DNA of 64,000 bases from DATNPH01 sp036703315 (GTDB lineage Bacteria > Cyanobacteriota > Cyanobacteriia > Cyanobacteriales > Coleofasciculaceae): contig DATNPH010000036.1 of assembly GCA_036703315.1 (NCBI GenBank), positions 1-64,000 on the forward strand. The letters are read 5' to 3'. The position numbers and the translations under genes were made by a program. Positions 16,694 to 25,997 of the stretch are shown here, piece after piece. The notes under the pieces were generated by a model, which did not search any database, was not told the DNA's origin, and saw only the letters and a list, made by a program, of their open reading frames with translations. Positions within the stretch are counted from its first letter, which is position 1, and each line of letters opens with the position of its first letter.

Positions 16694-17133
16694 CGGGAGT
16701 TCCGGCCTGGTAATTTGACAATAGTGAACCAGAAGTCTTCAATCGCTTGGACTATCTGGGTAAATTCCTCCATGCCTAAAGGTTTGTTGACATAGCAATT
16801 AGCCCCCAAACTGTATGCTCCTAAGATATCTTCATCAGTATCTGATGTTGTTAAGACTACAACAGGGATGTACTTTAGGTTGTCATCGGTTTTGATTTCT
16901 TGTAACACTTCTCGACCATCCTTACGCGGGAGGTTGAGGTCAAGCAAAATTAAATCAGGTGAGATCGCGTTGGCATATTCACCTTCTCGACGGAGGTAAG
17001 CGATCGCTTCAACACCATCTCTGACGACATTAAGGTTGATCTGCAATTTAGATTCTTCCAGGGCTTCCTCAGTGAGGTCAATATCTCCTGCATCATCTTC
17101 AACTAACAGGATTTCCAGCATTCTAAAGTTCAT
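16690..17133 (-). CDS. Single-domain response regulator (Rcp1/CheY-like)
   Basis: This 147-residue stand-alone receiver has the acidic pair in VEDDAGD, phosphoacceptor Asp65 in LILLDLNLPRKDG, Thr in LTTSD and Lys117 in VNKPLG. The LNLPRKDGREVL motif and EDFWF tail are typical of Rcp1-type regulators that partner cyanobacterial phytochromes and hybrid kinases. It overlaps the downstream REC-kinase gene by 4 nt. An alternative start at Met5 (17121) is possible. There is no output domain; signalling would be by phosphotransfer or protein interaction. Confidence 0.93.
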   Translation of the reverse strand: MNFRMLEILLVEDDAGDIDLTEEALEESKLQINLNVVRDGVEAIAYLRREGEYANAISPDLILLDLNLPRKDGREVLQEIKTDDNLKYIPVVVLTTSDTDEDILGAYSLGANCYVNKPLGMEEFTQIVQAIEDFWFTIVKLPGRNSR

Positions 17134-17309
17134 AGTTATGGCTTAGCTGTACTTGTGGTTGACCTTCTGAGAACCATTCCCATCCTCAGTATAAAAAAGC
17201 CTATTAATCTAGCCTAGTACTAAGTGACAATCAACGGTATGATGCCTCCTGCTCCCCCCTACTCTAGGCGCAGGCTTATGATATATCTAAAACAACTGGG
17301 TACCAATTT

Positions 17310-18238
17310 CTAAATAGTGGGAAGTGTGAATGAGATAGTGGTTCCTCGTCCTGGTTCAGACTCAACCCAAATCCGTCCGCTATGGCGTTCCACAATGCTT
17401 TTACAAATAGCCAAACCAATGCCTGTGCCGGGATACTTATCTTTAGTATGCAGACGCTGAAAAATCACAAAAATGCGCTCAGCATATTGGGGTTCGATGC
17501 CGATACCGTTGTCTTGAACTGAAATCTTCCAAGACTGGTGATGCGGCACTGCTTTGATTTGAATTTGAGGCGATTGTTCGCCACGAAACTTGATGGCGTT
17601 GGCAATCAAATTCTGTAGCAATTGCCCCATTTGCGAAGGATTAGCCCTGAGTGTTGGCAAAGAGTCTGCGGTGATCACAGCGTTGCTCTCCTGTATGGCG
17701 ATAGTTAAATCGCTTAAGGTTTGATTCAGTACAGCTCTCAGATCGGTTGGTTTGAGGGATAGCTCCCCTCTAGCTACTCGCGAGTAGGTTAACAGATCTG
17801 TAATTAGAGTCTGCATCCTAGCTGTACCATCGGTGATGCACGTGATGTATTTATCAGCTCTGTCGTCGAGTTGCCCCTGGTAGCGCTTGACTAGCAAGTC
17901 TGTGTAACTCTTGATCTTACGTAGGGGTTCTCGCATGCCTGCTTGCGATCGCGGATGCGTTGTTGAAGCAACCAGAAAACCCCAACCAGTAGTCCAAAAC
18001 TGAAGGTGTATCCCACCACAAACAAAATGATGCTGTTCCGGACACTGTCCTGTGACTCCAATGTCCGATGTTGCAGCAATTGCCGCTCCTCAGCTTCCAT
18101 TTCATCCAGAATTTTCTGGAGTTGAGCCTGTAGCTCCTTGTCTTGTTCAGTTAGAGTTACCTGCATAGCTATGTTTGATGAACTCTGTTGCCGTAGAGCA
18201 ATCGAATTTTGAAGTGAAGCCAGTCTTTTGACCAAATC
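17310..18238 (-). pseudogene. Broken CHASE3-type histidine kinase
   Basis: Two out-of-frame pieces belong to one decayed kinase. The upstream piece (about 17891-18238) holds the last part of a CHASE3 sensor (ending in ..QQRIRDRKQA after a transmembrane helix), with no N-terminal membrane segment; an in-frame stop precedes it at 18242-18244 and its only start would be TTG (18235). The downstream piece (17310-17936) starts inside the dimerisation helix at REPLRKIKSYTDLL and continues through an intact HATPase domain. The linker, any PAS domains and the phosphoacceptor His are missing, and the junction shifts frame. It is closely similar to the kinase core at 18449-20764. Confidence 0.8.
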
Positions 18239-18327
18239 GTTTCATTAACATACTTCCTGGCAACTCCCGTTATAAGCGATCGCTAAAACGGGGTATTATT
18301 TTGAATTTTGAATCGGTCATTTTGAAT

Positions 18328-18420
18328 AGGACTTACGCATAACCTCTATTTGTAAGGTGGGCATAGCCCACCATCACGCTATATATAGACAGTGCTGAAG
18401 GCTCGATTTGCGTAAGTCCT
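18328..18420. mobile_element. 93-bp MITE-like inverted-repeat element
   Basis: The ends AGGACTTACGCA (18328-18339) and TGCGTAAGTCCT (18409-18420) are perfect inverted repeats. The interior holds a second palindrome, GGTGGGCATAGCCCACC. TTGAAT occurs at 18322-18327 and at 18422-18427 and could be a target duplication if the element extends one base. It lies between the two broken kinase genes. Confidence 0.65.
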
Positions 18421-18448
18421 GTTGAATTGGAACGCAACGAGTTGACTT

Positions 18449-20764
18449 TTACTGAAGCGGAAGCGTGAAGGAGAAAGTAGTTCCTCGTCCTGGTTCGGAC
18501 TCAACCCAAATCCGTCCACCGTGGCGTTCCACAATCTTTTTACAAACCGCTAACCCGATACCTGTACCTGGATACTCGTCTCTGGTGTGTAGCCGCTGAA
18601 AAATCACAAAAATGCGCTCAGTGCTTTGCGGTTGCATGCCGATTCCGTTGTCTTGAACTGAAATTGTCCAAGACTGGTCATGCCGTGCTGCTTTAATTTG
18701 AATTTGAGGCGATTGTTTGCCACGAAACTTGATGGCGTTGGCAATTAGGTTCTGTAGCAATTGTCCCATTTGTAAAGGGTTTGCTTTGACCTTTGGCAGG
18801 GGGTCTGTGATGATGACGGCCTTGCTCTCACTAATGACTCGACCTAAATCGGTTAGGGTCTGATTTAAGACAACTTCCAGGTCGGTGGATTGTTTCGTAA
18901 GCTCTCCTTTACCTACCCGTGAGTAGGTCAACAAGTCTGTAATCAGAGCCTGCATTCTCATAGCACCGTCTGAGACATAAGCGATGTATTTGTCAGCTTT
19001 GTCATCGAGTTGTTTGCTAAGGTCGTGCATGATCGTAGAAAAATACTCTAGGCTGCCATCGGGTGACTTGTGAGCGATAATCATCTGGGAAACCGGAATT
19101 TCGACTTCATCGTGGCGTAGGAGAGCTGTTTCACCTACCCAAATACCATCACGAATTGCGGTGGGAAGCCCTTGATTCTGAATCACCTCTAACGCCCACT
19201 GAGGGTAGTAGTCAGAAATGCGTTGCTTCCCGACATTTGCATCGAAGCTTAATCCCACGATTTTCTTCATCTGAGCATTATTCCAAAGGGAATTGCCCTG
19301 AGGGTCAGTGGTGCCGATATAGTCGGTCGAAGCTTCTAAAATGGCAATCAGACGCGATCGCTCTTTCTCTACCTGTTTGCACTCAATCGCAATTCCAGCA
19401 ATGTGAGCGGCTATTTCAATCAGTTGCAGGTCTTTGAGAGTGGGGCGGCGAGGCTCACGATAATAGATGGCAAATGTGCCCAGTACCTTGCCTCGACTAG
19501 ACAACATCGGTTGAGATCAACAGGCACGTAGTCCGTGGCTCAGGGCTAGCTCTCGGGAATTTATCCACAGGGGGTCTAGTGCAATGTCTGAAACAATCAC
19601 AGGTTGACCCAGATAAGCCGCTGTGCCGCAGGAACCGACATTAGGACCGATGGCAATCCCCTCAACACAGGCGTTATAACTTTCTGGGAGATTGGGTGCA
19701 GCACCCTGCCTTAAATTTTTTCCATCAGCATCAAGTAGCAGGACGGAGCAAAGCATCTCGCAGGACTGTTTCTCGATGATTTGGATTAAAACATTCAGGA
19801 CATTAGTCAGTGATGCACCTGTAGCGAGCATTTCCAGGACTTGTTTTTGCCCAAGGAGCAGTTGATTAGCGGATTGAAGTTGGGCAGTTCGTTCCTTGAC
19901 TCGTTCTTCCAGTTCCGTGTTGAGCTTATGGAGCGCAGCTTCAGCTCGCTTGCGCTGTGTGATATTGCTAGTCGAACCGACCATACGTACTGGTTTCCCT
20001 GCGTCATCCCACTGTGCTTGTCCCCGCGACAGAACCCATGTATGAGTACCGTCCTTACACCGCAGGCGATGTTCCACCGCGTAATGCGAAATTTTCCGTT
20101 CCAGGTAGTCTTGGTTAGCCGCCATCACCTGGTCTACATCATCAGGATGGATGCGTGTTGTCCACTCATCATTATCGTCTCCCAATTCATGGTCTTCATA
20201 CCCTAAGATTTTCATGAACTGAGGAGAGCGAAATGTTTGATTGGTTTTGATATTCCAGTCCCAAATGCCATCGTTGTTGCCCTTGATAGCTAAGTGCCAG
20301 CGTTCTTCACTCTCCCGCAATTTCTCCTCAATACGCTTTCGCTCAATAATCTCGACTTCTAGTTTGTGGTTAGCAGCTGCCAACTGAGAAGGAGAGGGCA
20401 ACGCTAGTGCCTGAGGCATTACCAATACCAAGAGGATAGCTGTAGACACCGAGACAAAAGCGGTAAAGGCTTTCAGAAAACCCGCTAACCAATAAATCGG
20501 GTGCCAGAGTGTCCACACATCCATAATGTGGGTAGTGCCACAACAAATGATGAGAGCGCTAAATAATAGAAATAGCCCTGAATAAGGTAAATCCCGCCGC
20601 TTTTGGACAAAGTAGACAAGTGTGATGGGGATGGAGTAGTAGGCTAGGGCAACTAGAGAATCTGAGACAATATTTAGCCACACTAGCTCTGGCTTCCAAA
20701 GATAACAATATTTATATGGGAGAAATGAGTTATTAGTAAAAATACTCAGTAAAACTTTCATCAT
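18449..20764 (-). pseudogene. Ethylene-receptor-like histidine kinase interrupted by an in-frame TGA
   Basis: Read as one frame of about 771 codons, this has: an ethylene-binding domain in three membrane helices (about residues 25-125) with Asp35, Tyr42, Cys75 and His79 at the positions of ETR1 Asp25, Tyr32, Cys65 and His69; a PAS/PAC domain (about 155-280); a coiled coil; a GAF domain; a second PAS; and a kinase core. A TGA at 19517-19519 stops the frame inside the GAF domain where the family has Trp (C-stop-SQP), and the same frame continues from ATG 19507. The dimerisation helix is also damaged: the PAC end (FSTIMHDLS) is joined directly to KQLDDKADKYI, removing the phosphoacceptor segment. 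The HATPase boxes are intact. Confidence 0.85.
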
Positions 20765-20975
20765 CAGTTATCGGAGCTACTCCTTAAATTACGGAGAAAA
20801 CCTCAGCTCTGGGATACTTTGAGAAAATCACACTTACGACTTAACTTCATCCGTAATTTCAACAGTTACAACAAAGTACTAGCCGCAAATCTTCCGTAAA
20901 ATCCGCAGCGAGAGTATGTGTAGGAGCTATTTAACCCACATTCCGTACTAGTAAAGTGTCACACTCTTGCGAATA

Positions 20976-21010
20976 GGTAATGGGTAATGGGTAATGGGTA
21001 ATGGGTAATG
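20976..21010. repeat. STRR, heptamer GGGTAAT
   Basis: There are about four to five tandem copies of GGGTAAT immediately after the stop codon of the downstream-oriented kinase gene. It is a typical cyanobacterial heptameric repeat. Confidence 0.9.
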
Positions 21011-21028
21011 GCAAGATTATCTAGCTAA

Positions 21029-23008
21029 TTAACTTTCTGCGGAAAAGCCATCAAATGAGAGGGGCAAGGTGATAGTAAATGTGGTGCCAATATCCATAAC
21101 GCTTTCTACTGCAATCCGACCTCCATGTAAGTCCACACTCTTCTTGACAATGGCAAGTCCTAGCCCCGTTCCTGGAATCGTGCCAACGTTTTTCGCTCGA
21201 TGGAAAGTCTCAAACAGGTGTTTTTGGTCGTCTATTGGAATACCAATTCCTTGGTCTTGAATTTGGAATACCACCTCTTTCAAGAGAAAATTGAGTTCAA
21301 AGTGGATAGTCGTGCCAGCTGGTGAATACTTAATAGCATTCGACAGCAAGTTGTATAGGATGTGCCGCAGGAGTTTTTCATCCATGCAAGCGGGTTTATC
21401 TTTACCTTGAACAACCGTGTCAATTTTGTGTTGGCTACCACTAGAGGTTTGCACCTCTTCTACTAACTCGTTGCAAAATTGTCTAAGGTTTAGAGGAGCT
21501 GGGTTGAAAGTCATTTTCCCAGCTTCAGCTTTTCCAATTAACAGCACGTCATCTAACAGTTGAACCATTCTTTGGATCGCTGCTTTGATGCGCGTAAAAT
21601 ACTGCTGTTTCTTCTCTACTGTCCATTTATAGTAGTAATTTTCCAAAAGTTCGCTAGAGGACAAGATCGTAGCAAGGGGAGTGCGAAACTCATGAGATGC
21701 CATGGAGATGAATCGAGATTTGAGTTCACTGAGTTCTCTTTCTTTCTCTAGTGCTATGTGAGCTTCGGCTTCAGCTGCCTGTGCTTGTTGGCGCTCTAAT
21801 AACTCGCACCGCAATTGTTCGTTAGTAACCAGCAAAGCTTGCTCCTGAAGCATCAGAGTGTTAACAAGCTTGTTCAGCGACTGGGAGAGGCTTGCTACCT
21901 CGTCGTTCCCAGTCTGCACAGGGATTTTGACTTGTGTGTCACCCAGTCGAATGCGATCGGCAACAGCAGCGATCGCCATTAGTGGGCGAGTAATGCGCTC
22001 GATTATGAGCCAGCCCAGACTAGCAAAGAGTACACCTAGCATTAATCCCCACAGAAAAACTTGTTGTTGAAGTTGCTTTGCAGGAGCAAAAGCGATCGCG
22101 GTAGGCTGTCGCACCAGTACCATCCACCCCAGCCCAGGATAGTCCCCTAATCCCTTAGTGCGAGCGAATCCAGTCAGATAGGCGTTTCCATCTGACCAGT
22201 TTTCGACTTGATAACCTGTGCCTTGGGTACGAGTAGCTTGGATGCTCACAAGAGCTAGCTTTCGGGACTGCAACTTAGGTGGACCAAGCAAGACGGTGCC
22301 ATCTTGATCGAGAATCAGTACTTCCACCTGGGAGCGTTTTTGTACAGGTTGTAACAAGGAATCTTGTACCTTTTTTGCCCAAACCCACGACAGATGCACT
22401 CCTAGAACCCCTTGAAGCTTTCCCTGGCTATCGGTCACTGGTGCTGCTACATCGACAAATCGCAAGGGTTCTGTCGTTGGGTTGGGGAGGAGTTTCGCCA
22501 ACAGTATTGCTTCATGGACATCACCTACGTAAGGAGCCGCTTGTGCTCCTTTGAACCAAGGTCTTGACGAGACATCTTTGCCTTCAAGGATTCTATTTGT
22601 GCTAGCAATGACATAACCTTGAAAGTCGGTTAACCCAATCCAGGCGTAGTCGGGATAGGTACTTTGTAACTTTTCTATCAGCGATCGCTTTTCAGACAGT
22701 GGTGTATTAGGATTGCGAATTGTTTCCAGAGTGGTGACAATCTGGATCTCACGGTAGCGTTCAAACATACTGCGATCCAGCAGTTCAGTTAGATTGTGCG
22801 ATAGTTCTGCTAAAGATTGTCCTCTCTCTGCTTGGATCTGGATGGTTGTGTTGTAGCCAATAGCTAGACTGGTTAAGGTCGATAAGAAGAGAGCTAAAGT
22901 GGCAATCCCTAGCCCTAATTGAGCTTGGAGACGGTAGCGAGGATTAAAATGGGAGGCTTTTCGGCGTATGTATTGAGTGAGTTTATAAATGCCAAATTTA
23001 GTAGCCAT
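21029..23008 (-). CDS. Membrane histidine kinase with extracytoplasmic dCACHE sensor and HAMP
   Basis: This 659-residue sensor kinase has transmembrane helix 1 (about residues 28-52), a periplasmic double-CACHE domain (about 56-305, with YPDYAWIGLTDFQGYVIAST and RPWFKG), transmembrane helix 2 (about 316-337), HAMP (338-392), a coiled coil, HisKA with His439 in ASHEFRTPL, and HATPase_c with N, G1 and G2 boxes intact. dCACHE domains bind small ligands such as amino acids or carboxylates; the ligand here is unknown. Unlike its two neighbours it is intact. No cognate response regulator is adjacent; the closest is at 16690-17133 on the same strand. Confidence 0.94.
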   Translation of the reverse strand: MATKFGIYKLTQYIRRKASHFNPRYRLQAQLGLGIATLALFLSTLTSLAIGYNTTIQIQAERGQSLAELSHNLTELLDRSMFERYREIQIVTTLETIRNPNTPLSEKRSLIEKLQSTYPDYAWIGLTDFQGYVIASTNRILEGKDVSSRPWFKGAQAAPYVGDVHEAILLAKLLPNPTTEPLRFVDVAAPVTDSQGKLQGVLGVHLSWVWAKKVQDSLLQPVQKRSQVEVLILDQDGTVLLGPPKLQSRKLALVSIQATRTQGTGYQVENWSDGNAYLTGFARTKGLGDYPGLGWMVLVRQPTAIAFAPAKQLQQQVFLWGLMLGVLFASLGWLIIERITRPLMAIAAVADRIRLGDTQVKIPVQTGNDEVASLSQSLNKLVNTLMLQEQALLVTNEQLRCELLERQQAQAAEAEAHIALEKERELSELKSRFISMASHEFRTPLATILSSSELLENYYYKWTVEKKQQYFTRIKAAIQRMVQLLDDVLLIGKAEAGKMTFNPAPLNLRQFCNELVEEVQTSSGSQHKIDTVVQGKDKPACMDEKLLRHILYNLLSNAIKYSPAGTTIHFELNFLLKEVVFQIQDQGIGIPIDDQKHLFETFHRAKNVGTIPGTGLGLAIVKKSVDLHGGRIAVESVMDIGTTFTITLPLSFDGFSAES

Positions 23009-23244
23009 TTGTGCAATTAATTAGTCTCTACCATTATTTGCTCTTAGCGATTAGGAATCCGATAACACTCCGAATTTCACTCAAATCCTCTGTGATTATC
23101 CCTATTTTTTCGGCAATTACTTGTCTAGCAATTTTTTTCGCGATCGCCTACTGTATACAAGCTTCGGTTCTGGCGATACATTAAGGAGAGCATACTTTCC
23201 AACTCCCTGTCATCCGTAATTACTATAAAGTCTCAGCCCAATAA

Positions 23245-23949
23245 CTAAATTCCCGTTTGTTGATTCAAAGCCCAATCGTAATCTAAATAGGCAATAGGTG
23301 TATTTGATCCAATTGGAAAGTCACTTTTTAAGTAAGAGCGAATGTAATCGGGCACAGAGGGAGTAACTTTAAGAAAATCCTTGCGATACCACTTGAAGAT
23401 TTTGCTACAGTAAAGCGTTTGAGTTTGAGAGTCGTAGCAGACTTTGTCGGGATTATTAATGAAGCGTATCGCATCTTCCTCTAACTGAGTACGTACTGAT
23501 TTAGACCAGTAAGCACCATTGCGTAACAAGGGGCAACCAATAGAAGCACAAACGAGAGCAAAGTGAAGGCGCGGTTCGTCAAACTCGCGTCGGAGGATGT
23601 TGTGTTCGATATGGTTGAGGGAGTAGTAGCGTCCTGCAACTTTATGAGTAGGGCGATAGAAAAACCACAGGAAGGCAATCCAGTTAGGTACCCCGAAAAG
23701 TTTAGGTTGAATTGAAGCGATGGGGTAGTGTTCCAAAATTGAAGCAATGGTAAAGGCGTTGTAGAGGTTAATCCATAGCGCTAACTGCTCATCAGGATGG
23801 GACATAGAATGAATGTCCATTTCCTCAAGCTCAGCCAGCCACTGATTAAGCGATTGAGATGACTCACCTTTCCAGGCCTGGTAGTTCACACGACCTTGAG
23901 AATCAACGTACTGACTTAATAAATTGTCCCAGGTAGCAAAGTTAATCAT
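23245..23949 (-). CDS. DUF547 domain-containing protein
   Basis: This is a 234-residue protein from ATG 23949 (a start at 23979 would add ten residues). The DUF547 pattern is clear: NYQAW, ALWINLYNAFTI..IL.HYP, LN.IEHNILR, HFALVCASIGCP.L, and a C-terminal KWYRKDF. These proteins have a predicted papain/transglutaminase-like fold; the conserved Cys (in IGCP) and His (in RLHFAL and IEHN) are present. It has no signal peptide, so is probably cytoplasmic. The function of the family is not established. It is a monocistronic minus-strand gene. Confidence 0.88.
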   Translation of the reverse strand: MINFATWDNLLSQYVDSQGRVNYQAWKGESSQSLNQWLAELEEMDIHSMSHPDEQLALWINLYNAFTIASILEHYPIASIQPKLFGVPNWIAFLWFFYRPTHKVAGRYYSLNHIEHNILRREFDEPRLHFALVCASIGCPLLRNGAYWSKSVRTQLEEDAIRFINNPDKVCYDSQTQTLYCSKIFKWYRKDFLKVTPSVPDYIRSYLKSDFPIGSNTPIAYLDYDWALNQQTGI

Positions 23950-24091
23950 AGCAACAGTTACAGTGAAGACTGAATTCATTGATAAAGTGTTAGAGACTTA
24001 TCCGGAAAACCTCTATGGAAAAGCATTTGCTAATCCTGTCTCCGCAAAACTTTAATGACTAATGTTATGAATCCGAAGCCAGTTAACAGGG

Positions 24092-24319
24092 ATTGAGAAG
24101 GAGCAAACATCATCAATCACCTCTGATGATTTACCCCTTTCTCAAGAGCAGCAAATCTCCCTCAAAAATCTAGTTCGTCAAGAAATTGGATATATTATTC
24201 AGCAAAAAGGTGACTGTATTAGCAAGTCTGTGCCGGAAGAAGTAGAGTCTTGTTTTGCTCCTTCCTACCCACTGGTTTGGCTACAGATGCATGGAGTTTT
24301 AGTGAAACAGAAGCCATGA
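24092..24319 (+). CDS. Possible small gene with a non-canonical or lost start codon
   Basis: An open frame of about 75 codons (..SSITSDDLPLSQEQQISL.., then NLVRQEIGYIIQQKGDC) ends at TGA 24317-24319. An AAGGAG ribosome-binding sequence at 24098-24103 is followed by in-frame ATC codons but no ATG, GTG or TTG. A terminator-like hairpin begins 9 nt after the stop, which supports a transcription unit. It is either a small protein with an unusual start, or one whose start has mutated. The function is unknown. Confidence 0.3.
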   Translation: MEKEQTSSITSDDLPLSQEQQISLKNLVRQEIGYIIQQKGDCISKSVPEEVESCFAPSYPLVWLQMHGVLVKQKP

Positions 24320-24327
24320 GAATTAGG

Positions 24328-24381
24328 TAGGGAACTGGGCATTAGTATTTATTCTGCATCCCCCGTTCCCTAGTGTGTTTT
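24328..24381 (+). terminator. Intrinsic terminator after the small plus-strand frame
   Basis: TAGGGAAC (24328-24335) pairs with GTTCCCTA (24365-24372), extended by GGG/CCC, and is followed by GTGTGTTTTT (T-run to 24381). It points along the plus strand between the small frame and the convergent ctpA gene. Confidence 0.65.
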
Positions 24382-24408
24382 TCCAATTACCTCGAATCGT
24401 CGAGGATA

Positions 24409-25650
24409 TCACATTGCCTTGGCTAGCACTGAATCAGTAGTCAACAAATTTACGGCTGCCTGATATTGCTGATCTGCCTCAGTTCCTACTTGATCAAGAG
24501 TAATCGGCTCGATGGGCACCTCTAGATCTGGCTTGATTCCCAGTTTATGGATATCCCGGTGATTGGGCGTTTCGTACTTGGCAACAGTCACGGCTAATCC
24601 TGAACCATCTAACAGGTCAAATAATGACTGAATTAAACCTTTGCCAAACGTTTTTTGCCCTACTAATTTTGCTCTGCCATTGTCTTGCAATGCCCCAGCG
24701 AGAATCTCACTGGCACTGGCTGTACCTTGGTTAACTAAAACAACCAATGGATCGCCTGTGAGGGGAGGGCCATAAGCTTCGAAGCTACCTAGGGTTCCTT
24801 GCCGATTGACGGTATAGACGATCGTGCCTTTGTCCAACCAGAGGCGAGCAATTTCAATACCGGCTTGCAACAAACCACCAGGATTATTTCGCAGGTCAAG
24901 AATGTAGGCATTTGCCCCTTGTTCCTCTAGTCGCTTGATAGCATCTGATAGTTCTGTTGTAGCATTAGCGCTGAACTGCGTCAGACGAATGTACCCAACT
25001 GGGACACCCTCTTTGTGAGTGTCCAATAAGGCATAGACTGGGTTAAGAGCGATGCGATCGCGCACCAGCTCAATTGACCTTGGCTCTCCTTGCTTCCCTT
25101 GAATCTTGAGGGTAACAGTTGTGCCAATTGCTCCCCGCATCCGGGAAGCAGCTTCATCGAGAGTTAGTTCGGAAGTCAGTGCGCCATCAATTTCTAAGAT
25201 GCGATCGCGCGATTGGATTCCTGCTTGCTCTGCCGGTGAACCAGCTATGGGTGCCACGACTTGTAACTCCCCTGTTTCCGCATCCAGAGCAATTTGCAGC
25301 CCTACACCCGATAGCTCCCCTGACGTATTCACCTGCAAGCTGTGATACTGATTAGGTGTCAAAAATCGTGTGAACGGGTCATCAAGACTCTGCAACATCT
25401 TCTGAATGGCTGCATAGGTTTCTTCACGGTTATCCAGTTGCTTTTTTAGCGTCTTCTCCCGCAGCTGCCACCAGTTCTGATGGTTAAAGCTGTCGTCTAT
25501 GTAGGATTGACTAACAATGCGCCAGGCTTGCGAGAATAGCTTTTGCTCTTCCGTAAACCCATAGGCGGCTGGTGTCCACCAAGCAGACGAGAGGATGATC
25601 TGGAATATCAGTAAAAGTCCGACCCAGAAAGCTCGTTTGTGCATGACCAA
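24409..25650 (-). CDS. ctpA: Carboxyl-terminal processing protease CtpA (S41 family)
   Basis: This 413-residue exported serine/lysine protease has an N-terminal signal segment (about residues 1-31), a PDZ domain (about 108-190) and the S41 catalytic core with Ser312 in GTASASEIL and Lys337 in KTFGKG. CtpA cleaves the C-terminal extension of precursor D1 in the thylakoid lumen, needed to assemble the manganese cluster of photosystem II. The position divergent from petB supports CtpA rather than CtpB/C, since this neighbourhood is seen in other cyanobacteria (established knowledge). The gap to petB is 347 bp and should hold both promoters. Confidence 0.92.
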   Translation of the reverse strand: MVMHKRAFWVGLLLIFQIILSSAWWTPAAYGFTEEQKLFSQAWRIVSQSYIDDSFNHQNWWQLREKTLKKQLDNREETYAAIQKMLQSLDDPFTRFLTPNQYHSLQVNTSGELSGVGLQIALDAETGELQVVAPIAGSPAEQAGIQSRDRILEIDGALTSELTLDEAASRMRGAIGTTVTLKIQGKQGEPRSIELVRDRIALNPVYALLDTHKEGVPVGYIRLTQFSANATTELSDAIKRLEEQGANAYILDLRNNPGGLLQAGIEIARLWLDKGTIVYTVNRQGTLGSFEAYGPPLTGDPLVVLVNQGTASASEILAGALQDNGRAKLVGQKTFGKGLIQSLFDLLDGSGLAVTVAKYETPNHRDIHKLGIKPDLEVPIEPITLDQVGTEADQQYQAAVNLLTTDSVLAKAM

Positions 25651-25997
25651 AATTTTTACTTCAGACTTTAATTCCTTAATTCCTCAGTGTGACAGACCCT
25701 GAGAGAACGAGAGTGCTCAAATACACTTCTCCCCCAGAGCGTCTTCTTGGCACAATCATTAAGGGGAGTCACCAGAGTTGCTCTCTACGACATTCACCCC
25801 TGACAGGACGCTATGTTACATTTCTTGTATAGGGGATCTCAAACTGGGTCAGTGTTCCTGATCAGATTGAATACGTTCAGCAAAAGCGGTGTGTCCTTAT
25901 CCCCCACCCTAAGCAATGATCATCTCCCCTAGGGCACTCTGCCTATTTTTGTTTAAACAGATCACAACAGCAATATCCTTTTAGGAATTCTGGCTTC
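25651..25997. promoter_or_regulatory. Divergent promoter region of ctpA and petB
   Basis: This 347-bp gap between divergent photosynthesis genes contains no open frame with a credible start. I see no unambiguous NtcA or other operator; promoters are inferred from position only. Confidence 0.5.

Noticed and set aside
19010..19040. HDLS as the kinase phosphoacceptor site in the ethylene-receptor-like protein
   Set aside because: The preceding FSTIM and the position identify it as the end of a PAC motif; the residues that follow do not form an H-box helix.
19517..19519. TGA as selenocysteine codon
   Set aside because: The family has Trp, not Cys, at this GAF position, and no selenocysteine insertion element is apparent after the codon.
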